DNA from: Chryseobacterium sp. W4I1
Lineage (GTDB): Bacteria; Bacteroidota; Bacteroidia; Flavobacteriales; Weeksellaceae
Reading direction: 5' to 3'
Assembly: GCF_030816115.1 (NCBI RefSeq)
Contig: NZ_JAUSXQ010000001.1
Location: 1,302,001-1,366,000, forward strand
Length of the DNA: 64,000 nt
Shown one piece after another: positions 8,470-17,381 of the stretch. The notes under the pieces are model-generated. The model worked only from the letters and a program-made list of their open reading frames with translations. It made no database searches and was not told the DNA's origin. The first letter of the stretch is position 1. Every line of letters begins with the position of its first letter. The position numbers and the translations under genes were made by a program.

Positions 8470-9141
8470 ATGGGTTTTTATCTTATTAATAACAGAGAAA
8501 ATAAACCATCATTTATATTTGTTGATAAACTTGAAGATTTAATATATCATGTTGAAGGTAATATAGATGATACAGTAATTGTAAAAGGGTCTCGAGAATC
8601 GAAACCATTTTTCTTAAAGGACTCTAACGACTATAAAAACCTGTGTGATCAAAAGTACAGGAATGGATTATTGGCGCAAGAAATTTTTAAAAATATTGCA
8701 CGAGAAAGAAGATTTATGATAGAATCTATACCACAAGATATAGATAGTTTTTCGGTGTACAATATTCTAGATTCATTCACTATAAAAAGAGCTGACTTTG
8801 TAATAAAAAATTGCAGAAATATAGAAGTTGATGTTAAATGCCTATCTTTTTACTTAATTAACGACAAAAAATACTTCTATATACGTTATTCAGAAATTAT
8901 GAAATTGGAACGTATGAATAGTCTAATAGAAAAGAATACAATACTTGCTATATTTGATCAAAATACGGTAAGAGGTCAAGATTTTTCTTTAAATATGATA
9001 GAATTGAAAACTATCTTAAAAGAAAATAACAGGTGCGTTGTGTACGATCAAAAAACAAAATGCTTTAAAGTTCCATTGCATTTAACAACAAATGGTTTTG
9101 ATCTCTTAGAAGAATATAGAATTAATAGGGAATTGTACTAA
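8470..9141 (+). CDS. Hypothetical protein with a possible PD-(D/E)XK-like motif, 223 aa
   Basis: This ATG-initiated soluble protein has no signal peptide. In its middle the sequence KRADFVIKNCRNIEVDVKCLSFY places an Asp, then E-x-D-V-K on a predicted beta strand. That is the spacing seen in PD-(D/E)XK nucleases, where D and E/D-x-K are catalytic. Downstream 'YIRYSEIMKL' resembles the helix after the core in such folds. Nuclease function is inferred from this pattern only. A small HTH gene converges on it from the other strand. Confidence 0.5.
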   Translation: MGFYLINNRENKPSFIFVDKLEDLIYHVEGNIDDTVIVKGSRESKPFFLKDSNDYKNLCDQKYRNGLLAQEIFKNIARERRFMIESIPQDIDSFSVYNILDSFTIKRADFVIKNCRNIEVDVKCLSFYLINDKKYFYIRYSEIMKLERMNSLIEKNTILAIFDQNTVRGQDFSLNMIELKTILKENNRCVVYDQKTKCFKVPLHLTTNGFDLLEEYRINRELY

Positions 9142-9193
9142 GTGGCTTATCTAGAATGAGATGAATTGCAATTGGTAATTAACTCCCTTAGAG

Positions 9194-9496
9194 TTAATCT
9201 GGTATATTTATACCCTTTGCATTTTCAAATTCCCTAAAAAAAAATTCTAAAGAATAACGTTCGTGCCTCAATATATTATAAATCGTGGACATTGGAACAT
9301 CATATCCTTGAGGTAGTTTTAATTTTGAGATCGTGGAAGAAGTTATCCCACAAAATTTAGCATATTTATTTTGTGAAATAATATTGCCTTCTTGATCATG
9401 ATATTCACGTAGAAACTTACTTTCAATAAAATTGCATAAATGTTTATTTACTAAAGCATTTTTTCTATTTAAAACATCCTTATCCTGCATGTTCAT
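9194..9496 (-). CDS. Small HTH DNA-binding protein, about 100 aa
   Basis: The start is placed at an ATG at 9496, because the longer frame begins with TTG at 9511. Residues about 40-80 read as a helix-turn-helix (YAKFCGITSSTISKLKLP, then MSTIYNILRHERYSLEFFF). This arrangement resembles short XRE-like regulators of flavobacteria. It is convergent with the 223-aa gene and divergent from the SusC leader. It probably binds DNA near its own promoter, but its target is unknown. Confidence 0.6.
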   Translation of the reverse strand: MNMQDKDVLNRKNALVNKHLCNFIESKFLREYHDQEGNIISQNKYAKFCGITSSTISKLKLPQGYDVPMSTIYNILRHERYSLEFFFREFENAKGINIPD

Positions 9497-9571
9497 TATA
9501 ATCTTTCTCAAAACAACATATTTAAATGAAATTTACTGTTCGTTATGGCGAATGATTTGATTATTTCTTCT

Positions 9572-9579
9572 TATATTTG
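9572..9579 (+). promoter_or_regulatory. Candidate -7 box for the SusC leader
   Basis: TATATTTG matches TAnnTTTG. It lies just before the first hairpin of the structured leader (9588). No well-spaced TTTG -33 box is present, so it may need an activator or alternative sigma factor. Confidence 0.4.
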
Positions 9580-9587
9580 TAAAATAG

Positions 9588-10119
9588 GTTACAATAAATG
9601 TAACTTTGCGATACTTCAACGAATATCAGAAGCTATTGCTTAGAATCTCAACTTGAAAACTGGTAATTTTTAATCACACGAGAGGATAAGTAAGTAAGCT
9701 CACGACCTAGGCGTGGGCTCTCTTATCTGTGTGAAAGGTATACCAGTACCCCAAGTTAGATAATGTAGAGTCCCATGCCGTTTTTATTTCCAATGCAGTA
9801 CGCTATCTCTACATCACTAAGCCGCTTCCACAAAATACAGTATCATACGACACGATACAATAGGTATGTACAACCTATTGCGGCTTTACAGCTTTCACGG
9901 GAACATAAATTTCATTCATATTTCAATTGATGGGCTTAGGGCAGGAGGTTATGCCGTGTGCTTAAGCTTCCTCCCAGGCCTTCATCAATCAGAGATTAGG
10001 AACTCAATAAAACAATAGATTTTTAAGAAACAGAAAGTGTAAAGTATAGTAACCATAGAAGAAAGAGAAAAAGCCCTTTCCGCACCAGAGTTTATTCGAA
10101 TCTACGCTGTGCAGGAAAG
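9588..10119 (+). ncRNA. Structured leader or ncRNA upstream of susC
   Basis: At least six helices can be paired by eye: 9588-9604 (GTTACA/TGTAAC); 9674-9734 (TCACAC/GTGTGA, GATAAG/CTTATC and CACG/CGTG around an ACCTAGG loop); 9763-9814 (ATGTAGAG/CTCTACAT); 9819-9886 (AAGCCGC/GCGGCTT closing two inner hairpins, GTATC/GATAC and AATAGGT/ACCTATT, a three-way junction); 9927-9988 (TTGATG/CATCAA and GGAGG/CCTCC); and 10076-10119 (CTTTCC-GCAC/GTGC-GGAAAG). No ORF of note is present. The last hairpin ends 37 bases before the susC ATG. It could be a 5' regulatory leader or a separate RNA. I do not recognise a known riboswitch. Confidence 0.5.
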
Positions 10120-10156
10120 AGCCTAAGTGCTTAATTAAATTAAACTTTTCAAAAGT

Positions 10157-13100
10157 ATGAAAAAAAACTTTTGCAGCCTAGGCCATATTCAGTTGGCTTT
10201 TGGCTTCACATTGCTGGTGTCTTGCACAGCAATAGGACAGGTGCGCAACATTTCAGGCACGGTCACAGAGAATAATCTGCCTGTTAAAGGAGTTTCGGTA
10301 TTTCAAGAGGGGAGTGATGCAGTAGCGTTGACCGGGGCTTCCGGTAAATATGTGGTGCAGGTTTCAGGAGAAAATCCTGTGCTTATATTTCGTCATCCGG
10401 ATTATGGGGAGCGTAGGGTTCTCGTTAAAAATGAAGAAGTTCTGAATGTCTCTTTAACCTTAGCTGATCAATCAACAACCAACATAGGAGAAGTTATTCT
10501 CAACGCTGGCTACTACAAAGTAAAAGACAAAGAAAGAACGGGTAGCATCGCCAAGGTCTCAGCTAAAGATATAGAAAATCAACCGGTTGGAAATGTACTC
10601 TCATCGGTGCAGGGGAGAATGGCCGGTGTCAACATTACGCAGGGCGGAGGAATGCCCGGCGGAGGGTATGACATACAGATCCGGGGAAGAAACAGCTTAC
10701 GGACCAGCACCAATAGTGAGATAGACGGGAATCAGCCCCTGTATGTAATTGACGGGGTTCCTGTGGGCGGGGATATGAAGTCGGAGTTTTCTACGCTGGT
10801 CATTCCGCTTAGGAGCATAAGCCCCTTGAACGCTATTAACCCCAATGATATAGAAAGCATCGAGGTGCTGAAAGATGCGGATGCCACGGCGATTTACGGT
10901 TCCAGAGGTGCCAATGGGGTGATACTGGTGACCACCAAAAGCGGAAAATCAGGAAAGACGGAACTGAGCCTCAGCACGAATTATGGGCTCAGCAAGGCTA
11001 TGGTAGGACTTAAGATGATGGATACCGGGCAGTACCTCAGGATGCGGACCCAGGCCTATGCCAACGATGGAATCACATCATATCCCGGTACCGCTTACGA
11101 TATCAATGGAAAATGGTCCAAGGACCGGTATACCAACTGGCCTGAGGAGCTGATCGGTAATATGGCGGCCTTTTCCTCACTGCAGCTCTCCCTCAAGGGA
11201 GGAAGTGAGACCACCAACTTTCTACTGAGTCTCGGCCGAAATGAGCAGGAGACGGTCTTTGCGAAAGATTTTAAGTATGTGAACCATACGGTATCAGGCA
11301 ACATATCACACCGCTCCAAAGATAAAAAGTTACAGCTGATGCTTTCCAATCAGTTTTCGATTCAGAAAAACAACGTGGTGAATGAAGACATTACCCAGAA
11401 ATCACTGGTGCTTCCTCCCAATGCCCCACAGCTTTATAAGCCGGATGGAAGCCTGAATTGGGAGAACAATACCTTCACCAACCCCGTGGCAGTGTACAAC
11501 AGTACCTATACTAATGAAAGCATGCAGTACCTGAGCAACCTTGATGCCCGGTTCGAGCTGCTTCCCCATACGCTGTTGAAACTAGCAGGAGGCATCAATT
11601 ATAAAGCTTTTGAAGAATGGTCCCTGCGACCTAATACAGTTTACAACCCGGCCTATGTCACCGGGCAGTCCAGCTTTTACTCCAGCGCTTCAAAAAGCAA
11701 TCACAAGCGCTTTTCCTATATTATAGAACCACAGCTGGAATGGGGTTTTAAAAGAGGCGGGCACGAGCTCACGGCGCTATTGGGGTTAAGCCTTCAGTCA
11801 GAGCAGAATACCCGGGAATCGATGCGGGGGAGCGGTTTTCAGAGCAACGCACTGTTGCATAATATCGGAGCGGCACAAACCAAAACGATTTCCGACCAGG
11901 TCACGACAGAATACCGCTACGCAGCCGTATTCGGGAGGTTGAATTACCAGTATAAAAACAGGTATATCCTCAATATGACTGCAAGACGTGACGGGAGCAG
12001 CCGCTTCGGGGAATACCGCAGGCTGGCATCCTTTGGCGCAGTAGGAGGGGCGTGGCTGTTTTCTGAGGAAGGACTGCTAAAAGACAGCCCTTGGCTGAGT
12101 TTTGGAAAGCTGAGGGGAAGCTATGGGGTGACCGGAAGCGATAATATCGGAGATTACCAGTACCTGGATAGTTATATGGTGTCCGATTATATCTACAACT
12201 CGGTAACGGGGCTGATCCCTTCGCGGCTTTACAATCCTGATTACAGCTGGGAGAAGACCAGAAAATTGGAAACCGCCGTAGAGCTGGGGTTCTTTAAGGA
12301 CCGCCTGAATTTCACTGTTTCCTGGTACCGTAACATCAGTTCCAACCAGTTGGTAGGCTACCAGCTCCCTGCCATGACAGGGTTTACCTCCGTCCTTTCC
12401 AATATGGATGCTGTGGTGGAAAATAAAGGATGGGAATTTGAGCTCAGTGCCAGGCCGGTTGCCGGGCAGTCCCTGCGATGGTCGTCCGGATTTAATATCA
12501 GTTTTCCAAAGAATATCCTCCTGTCTTTCCCCGGACTGGAAGGATCACCTTATGAGAACCAGTTCATCGTCGGCATGCCGGTATCCGTAATAAGGCTTTT
12601 CCAGCTGGAGGGCGTAGATCCCCAGACGGGGCTATACCGGTTCAAAGACTTCAACGGGGACGGGAAGATCACAGCTCCCGAGGATAATAGGGTCGTGGAA
12701 AATATAGGGATCCGTTACTTTGGGGGATGGAGCAATACGCTTCAGTACAAAAGTTGGGAGCTCTCCCTGCTGTTTCAGTTTGTCAAGCAGAGAAATCTCA
12801 ACTATAACAGTTCAATGCCCCTGCCGGGAGGCATGTTTAACCAGCCTGTCGAAGTGCTGGATGTATGGTCGGCTGACCATACTTCAGGGTATTATATGCC
12901 TTACAGTACCGGGACGGTGGGGGATCAGAATACGGCCCAGGAGAACTTTCGAAACAGTACGGCAAGCGTCTCGGATGCGTCGTTTATCCGTCTGAAAAAC
13001 ATTCAGCTGACCTATCATCTTCCCATACGGGGCAGCTTGCTTAAAAGTATGAAGATCTATGTCCAGGGCCAAAACCTCCTGACGTGGACAAAATATTTCG

Positions 13101-13180
13101 GGATGGACCCCGAATTTACGGCAGGAGGTTTCCTGCCACCTCTAAGGACTTTTTCTTTCGGCACACAGATTAATTTTTAA
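10157..13180 (+). CDS. SusC/RagA-family TonB-dependent outer-membrane transporter
   Basis: At 1007 residues it has the usual SusC length. A signal peptide (residues 1-27) is followed by a carboxypeptidase-regulatory-like domain (VRNISGTVTENNLPVKGVSV). A plug domain comes next (GRMAGVNITQGGG, QIRGRNSL, YVIDGVP, IEVLKDADATAIYGSRGANG), then a long beta-barrel ending in aromatic ...FSFGTQINF. Such proteins import oligosaccharides or peptides across the outer membrane with a SusD lid and energy from TonB. The co-transcribed S9 peptidase favours a peptide-like substrate, which is inference. Base composition is clearly richer in G+C than the flanks, which suggests acquisition from another Bacteroidota lineage. 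Confidence 0.93.
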   Translation: MKKNFCSLGHIQLAFGFTLLVSCTAIGQVRNISGTVTENNLPVKGVSVFQEGSDAVALTGASGKYVVQVSGENPVLIFRHPDYGERRVLVKNEEVLNVSLTLADQSTTNIGEVILNAGYYKVKDKERTGSIAKVSAKDIENQPVGNVLSSVQGRMAGVNITQGGGMPGGGYDIQIRGRNSLRTSTNSEIDGNQPLYVIDGVPVGGDMKSEFSTLVIPLRSISPLNAINPNDIESIEVLKDADATAIYGSRGANGVILVTTKSGKSGKTELSLSTNYGLSKAMVGLKMMDTGQYLRMRTQAYANDGITSYPGTAYDINGKWSKDRYTNWPEELIGNMAAFSSLQLSLKGGSETTNFLLSLGRNEQETVFAKDFKYVNHTVSGNISHRSKDKKLQLMLSNQFSIQKNNVVNEDITQKSLVLPPNAPQLYKPDGSLNWENNTFTNPVAVYNSTYTNESMQYLSNLDARFELLPHTLLKLAGGINYKAFEEWSLRPNTVYNPAYVTGQSSFYSSASKSNHKRFSYIIEPQLEWGFKRGGHELTALLGLSLQSEQNTRESMRGSGFQSNALLHNIGAAQTKTISDQVTTEYRYAAVFGRLNYQYKNRYILNMTARRDGSSRFGEYRRLASFGAVGGAWLFSEEGLLKDSPWLSFGKLRGSYGVTGSDNIGDYQYLDSYMVSDYIYNSVTGLIPSRLYNPDYSWEKTRKLETAVELGFFKDRLNFTVSWYRNISSNQLVGYQLPAMTGFTSVLSNMDAVVENKGWEFELSARPVAGQSLRWSSGFNISFPKNILLSFPGLEGSPYENQFIVGMPVSVIRLFQLEGVDPQTGLYRFKDFNGDGKITAPEDNRVVENIGIRYFGGWSNTLQYKSWELSLLFQFVKQRNLNYNSSMPLPGGMFNQPVEVLDVWSADHTSGYYMPYSTGTVGDQNTAQENFRNSTASVSDASFIRLKNIQLTYHLPIRGSLLKSMKIYVQGQNLLTWTKYFGMDPEFTAGGFLPPLRTFSFGTQINF

Positions 13181-13191
13181 AACCAGAAATC

Positions 13192-14583
13192 ATGAAATTA
13201 CCTAAAATTATTCATCTAAGAAATATAGTATTGCTATTGGCAGCATTGCAGATCTTTGTGGCCTGCGAAAACCTGCTGGAAGTGGAGACGCCTTCCGACC
13301 AGCTGGATGCAGGAGAAGTGTTCGAAACGGTACAGACCGGCAATGCAGCCCTGGCCGGGCTCTATGCCAGTTTGTGGGATAATTCTCCCCTGTCAGGGGG
13401 AGCCCAAGGTAGCGGAGTCCTGCTGGGAAGCTATACGGATGATTTGGCGTGTTATTTCTCTTCAGGGGAGAGCAGCGGGGCACTTGACCTGTATAACAAC
13501 CTTCAGATCGCCTCCAATTCCAGTGTATATTCATACTGGTCGTCGGCGTATAAACAGGTGTATATGGCCAATGCCATTATAGAAGGTGCTGAAAAGTCCA
13601 AGTCATTACCTGAGTCTGAAAAAAGAAGGATAAAAGGGGAGGCATTGTTGGTACGGTCTATTCTTTTTTTCTACCTGCAGCAGGTTTTCGGGGATATTCC
13701 AATGCCGCTCACCACTGATTATAAAATCAATCAATCCCTGCCTAAAACTTTAGCAGGACAGGTCCTCTCCATACTGGAATCCGACTTTAATCAGGCCGCA
13801 GACCTTCTTTCTGACCAGTACCGAAGTGGGGAAAGGATATTCCCCAACCGAAAGGTCGCCCAGCTGATGATGGCCAAAACCTATATGCTCGAAGGAAAAT
13901 GGAATGAAGCAGAAGGTTTATTAAAAAGCATCCTCACAGGCCCGCTCTATTCTTTTGAACAGGACATTACCAAGGTGTTTCAAAAGTCCGGCAGTCATAT
14001 CCTCTGGCAGCTTAAACCTAAAAATACCAATGACCCCACCCTTGAGGTGCAAACCTATTATTTTTCTGATACGGCTCCGAGCCTATACGCTCTAAACGAT
14101 CATCTGGTGACTTCTTTTTCACCCGGTGACAAGCGGAAGCTCAATTGGATCAAGCCTGTAACAGTCGGTCAGGATACATGGTACCGCGCCGATAAATATA
14201 AAAACCGGGAATCCAATCCTACGGAGTATTCGGTGGTGCTGAGGATAGAGGATGTTTACCTTAGTCTTGCAGAGGCTTTGGCGAGACAGAATAAACTTTC
14301 CGAGGCTCTGCCATACATCAACTACACCAGAGGCCGAGCGGGACTCTTGCCTCTGGCCAACATAACTTCGCAAGAGATAGTGCTGGATGAGATTCTCTCA
14401 GAAAATCGAAAAGAGTTCTTTTGTGAAATGGGGCATCGTTTTATGGACCTTAAGAGAACAGGAAGCCTCAATACGTTAAGCAGCGTAAAACCCAACTGGA
14501 AAGATTATCACCGGGTATGGCCCCTTCCGCAGAAAGAACTGTTGCTTAATCCTAATATAAAACCACAGAATGATGGATATTAA
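13192..14583 (+). CDS. SusD/RagB-family nutrient-binding lipoprotein
   Basis: It is 463 residues long with an N-terminal lipoprotein signal (LQIFVACENLLEV, Cys at about 25). TPR-like helical pairs follow, as in the SusD fold (QTGNAALAGLYASLW, SYWSSAYKQVYMANAII, GEALLVRSILFFYLQQVFGDIPM). A SusD C-terminal part follows (ILSENRKEFFCEMGHRFMDLKRTG). It forms the lid over the SusC barrel on the cell surface. It starts 11 bases after susC and its last 14 bases overlap the peptidase gene, so the three are one operon. Confidence 0.93.
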   Translation: MKLPKIIHLRNIVLLLAALQIFVACENLLEVETPSDQLDAGEVFETVQTGNAALAGLYASLWDNSPLSGGAQGSGVLLGSYTDDLACYFSSGESSGALDLYNNLQIASNSSVYSYWSSAYKQVYMANAIIEGAEKSKSLPESEKRRIKGEALLVRSILFFYLQQVFGDIPMPLTTDYKINQSLPKTLAGQVLSILESDFNQAADLLSDQYRSGERIFPNRKVAQLMMAKTYMLEGKWNEAEGLLKSILTGPLYSFEQDITKVFQKSGSHILWQLKPKNTNDPTLEVQTYYFSDTAPSLYALNDHLVTSFSPGDKRKLNWIKPVTVGQDTWYRADKYKNRESNPTEYSVVLRIEDVYLSLAEALARQNKLSEALPYINYTRGRAGLLPLANITSQEIVLDEILSENRKEFFCEMGHRFMDLKRTGSLNTLSSVKPNWKDYHRVWPLPQKELLLNPNIKPQNDGY

Positions 14584-17053
14584 ATGGATCGCTAAATTGT
14601 TCCTTATGATTCTTGTTTTGTGGCTGAAGTCTCTTTTTTATGCTCAGCAGGCAGAGCCAAAGGATACCTTGGACCGATGGATTTCAAAATTCTATGAAAC
14701 GGAAGCAATGGCCATGTCACCGGATGGGAGATGGGTAGCGATGAAGAAAAGGTATACGGATCAGGACAGCATTTTCGTTTTTGATACGAAGAAGAAAAAA
14801 ACAGAACGGCCAATAGCTGCCAGGGCATCGATGATTCAGTTTTACAGAGAAAATTATGCAATGCTTAATAGTGCCGGCAGTGTATTATGGTGCAATCTGG
14901 AGACCGGTGGAATGCTTGTATATCCGGAAGTGAAACAAAGTGGTACCTGGTCTGATGACGGGTTTTGTATGGTAGATAGAAAGGGGCGCATGCAGATTAT
15001 GAATAAAATGGGAAAGCTCCTGGCTGAAGTCTCAAACGTGGTCTATTACGTTACGGATGGAAAAGGCAAACTTTTTGTGCAACGAAAAACCCAATCGGGC
15101 CATGAAGTTTTAACGTTTCAAGGCCAGAGCTTCAGAAGACTGGTGGCTCTGGATGATTTTGAGCGGATGGAACTGACCGGATCCGGGAAATATCTTATCA
15201 TCTACAGGCGGTTAAGAAAGGAGGGATTTCGAACACTGGGGGTCATGGATACCCAAAATGGGAACTGGCTGTACCCTTTGGGTGAGCAGGGGGTAAGAGC
15301 TGATTTTTTTACCGTAAGGGAAATTGATGAAGGATCATCCTTCTTAATCGAGAGGTTGAATTATATGCCGTATCCTGACAAAGAGGTTGAGATTTGGTAC
15401 GGAAATGATCGTGATCTGGCGAGCAGGGAAAGGGGTAGGAAGCCATACCGGACGTACTGGCTTTGGAAGGGAGATGGTAAAGCAGATTCGTTACATACCC
15501 GGGAAAATGAAACGGTGAGTACGATAGGAAGCAGCCGTTATTTTTTAGTTTTCAGGGGCGATGAACTGCAGGACTATGTACGGCATATTCCCGACCTTAT
15601 TCTGTACCGATATGATGCGGTGACAGGAATAAAAACCCAAATAGGAGCGGTAAGACCGAGGCTGGTCGCTTCACCGGATGGGCAGCGGCTATTACTGATG
15701 AATCAAAACGGTATATGGCAGCTGCTGGATATGGAAACTTTAAAAAAGAAGGAGATTGAACGTGCAGGGCTGGGAAAACCATATTTCAGTCAGGATTCCG
15801 GAACCGTTTATTTTGAAAGCGGATCAGGATTGTGGATGTACTCTGTAGAGTCAGGGAAAATGAAGAAGCTCAATGGAGAAAGAAAGCATGTTCAAATCAT
15901 CGGGGCCCAAGAACGGCCGCTGTGCACAGGGTATAACTTTTATCAGAATTTTATCCGTGACAAAGAAGGGATAATGCTTAAAACGGAAGATAGGGGAAAT
16001 GGGACGGTTTCCTATTACCAGCTAACGGGCCAAAAAGCCATATTGCGTTATGCCTCTTCTAATCATTTGAAGACCGTATTGTTCAGTGCTGACCATGCAA
16101 AAATGGCGGTTCTGGAAGAAAACTTTAACACACCTCCTGGGCTTTGGTTGATAGAAGCTCGTAAAAAAGAAAAGAAATTGTTGTTTGACAGCGGATCATC
16201 AGACCAGAAGGCCAAACAGCTCAGGCAGCAGATGATCTCTTATACATCCTCTTCAGGCCTTCCGTTAAAAGGAATTTTATATTATCCTTTATATTATGAT
16301 CCGTCTGTTGAATATCCTGTCATTGTCCATATTTACCAGCAGCAGTCAGATCAGGCTAAGACTTATCTTTTGCCGCGATACGATGAAATAGGCTTTAACA
16401 TCCGTACTGTACTGGAAAGGGGATATTTTGTCTACCTTCCTGATGTGATGACGGAGAACAGGTCACCCGGATACTCCGGAATTGACGGGGTAGAGCAGGC
16501 TTTGAATGCTTTAGGGCAGTATCCTCTGAAGCTGAAAAGCTTTGGATTGATAGGGCATTCCTTCGGAAGTTATTTAGCGAACTTTATTGCCACGCATTCC
16601 ACACGGTTTGCTGCCTATATTTCCGGATCGGGAGTCAGTGATCTGATAAGCTCTTACTTTTCCTACAACAGGAATTATTCCACTCCCCATTACTGGCAGC
16701 TAGAGACCGGGCAGTATGAGATGGATGCTTCCTTTTTTCAGGATAAAGAATTATACCTAAAAAATAGTCCTATCCTTAACGCAGATAAGGTGAATGCCCC
16801 TGTTTTGCTCTGGACGGGGCTTAAAGACCACAATGTAGTGCCTGACCAGACCATTGAGTTTTACCTTGCCCTTAAAAGAAGCGGTAAAGAGGTTGTGGCA
16901 TTATTGTATCCCGATGGAGGACACGACCTGGGAATAGGCACTGCGGATGCAAAAGACCTGACCCGAAGGATGATGGACTGGTGGGATTATTTCTTAAAAG
17001 AGAAATCAAATATTACCTGGATTGACAGGCAAATGAAAAAGGATGCTGATTAG
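14570..17053 (+). CDS. S9 prolyl-oligopeptidase-family exported peptidase
   Basis: The protein has 827 residues. An N-terminal hydrophobic segment (about 5-24) suggests export or membrane anchoring. A beta-propeller-like region (MSPDGRWVAM, WSDDGFCMVD, ASPDGQRLLLM) is followed by an alpha/beta hydrolase domain. The visible catalytic triad is Ser664 in GHSFGS, Asp753 in GLKDHN and His785 in DGGHD, in the S9 order. It probably cleaves peptides in the periplasm, next to a SusC/SusD importer. Its start overlaps the susD stop. The GC-rich composition matches susC and susD. Confidence 0.88.
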   Translation: MMDIKWIAKLFLMILVLWLKSLFYAQQAEPKDTLDRWISKFYETEAMAMSPDGRWVAMKKRYTDQDSIFVFDTKKKKTERPIAARASMIQFYRENYAMLNSAGSVLWCNLETGGMLVYPEVKQSGTWSDDGFCMVDRKGRMQIMNKMGKLLAEVSNVVYYVTDGKGKLFVQRKTQSGHEVLTFQGQSFRRLVALDDFERMELTGSGKYLIIYRRLRKEGFRTLGVMDTQNGNWLYPLGEQGVRADFFTVREIDEGSSFLIERLNYMPYPDKEVEIWYGNDRDLASRERGRKPYRTYWLWKGDGKADSLHTRENETVSTIGSSRYFLVFRGDELQDYVRHIPDLILYRYDAVTGIKTQIGAVRPRLVASPDGQRLLLMNQNGIWQLLDMETLKKKEIERAGLGKPYFSQDSGTVYFESGSGLWMYSVESGKMKKLNGERKHVQIIGAQERPLCTGYNFYQNFIRDKEGIMLKTEDRGNGTVSYYQLTGQKAILRYASSNHLKTVLFSADHAKMAVLEENFNTPPGLWLIEARKKEKKLLFDSGSSDQKAKQLRQQMISYTSSSGLPLKGILYYPLYYDPSVEYPVIVHIYQQQSDQAKTYLLPRYDEIGFNIRTVLERGYFVYLPDVMTENRSPGYSGIDGVEQALNALGQYPLKLKSFGLIGHSFGSYLANFIATHSTRFAAYISGSGVSDLISSYFSYNRNYSTPHYWQLETGQYEMDASFFQDKELYLKNSPILNADKVNAPVLLWTGLKDHNVVPDQTIEFYLALKRSGKEVVALLYPDGGHDLGIGTADAKDLTRRMMDWWDYFLKEKSNITWIDRQMKKDAD

Positions 17054-17058
17054 CATCC
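17041..17058. terminator. Bidirectional terminator between the peptidase and DUF6520 genes
   Basis: GGATGC-tgatta-GCATCC is preceded by A-rich and followed by T-rich sequence (tctttcattgtt). It overlaps the last codons of the peptidase gene and serves the convergent DUF6520 gene as well. Confidence 0.65.
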
Positions 17059-17068
17059 TCTTTCATTG

Positions 17069-17329
17069 TTAAGGTTTAAATAAAACATCACCACACTCGG
17101 TAGGACTTTTCGGAGCATTACGAAGCGGTGTTACTCCGTCTGCGGTCCACCTGCAGACTACCTTTTGAATGGTGCTGCATTCCTGGCCAACCTGTACACA
17201 TAATCCAGACTCCGGATCCATACGGTACGTTGGGATGATCAAGGCTTTGTTACTGTTTGCTACTTTGGTTGCAAAAGCAGCTCCTGTGCCCAGTAATACT
17301 AAGGCAGCAGGGATCATTAGCTTTTTCAT
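17069..17329 (-). CDS. DUF6520-family small secreted Cys protein
   Basis: The protein has 86 residues: a signal peptide (MKKLMIPAALVLLGTGAAFA) and a mature part with four Cys (GLCVQVGQECSTI, KVVCRW, PTECGDVL). This is the DUF6520 pattern seen in flavobacteria and sphingobacteria. The cysteines probably form disulfides in the periplasm. It is last in a minus-strand set behind a MauE/DoxX-type membrane protein, which in other systems supports disulfide or cofactor maturation. The function of the family is not established. Confidence 0.75.
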   Translation of the reverse strand: MKKLMIPAALVLLGTGAAFATKVANSNKALIIPTYRMDPESGLCVQVGQECSTIQKVVCRWTADGVTPLRNAPKSPTECGDVLFKP

Positions 17330-17381
17330 AATAAAAAAAATTAAGTGATGCCTACTCTGATCTAAGGTTTTCGGCTTCCCC

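Noticed and set aside
9588-10119. RNase P RNA, tmRNA, 6S RNA or group II intron as identity of the structured leader
   Set aside because: None of their conserved core sequences (for example the RNase P GAGGAAAGTCC block, tmRNA CCA end, or intron domain V) could be found.
13208-13582. Long frames on both strands inside susD
   Set aside because: They are shadows of the GC-rich susD coding frame and have no independent domain or start signal.
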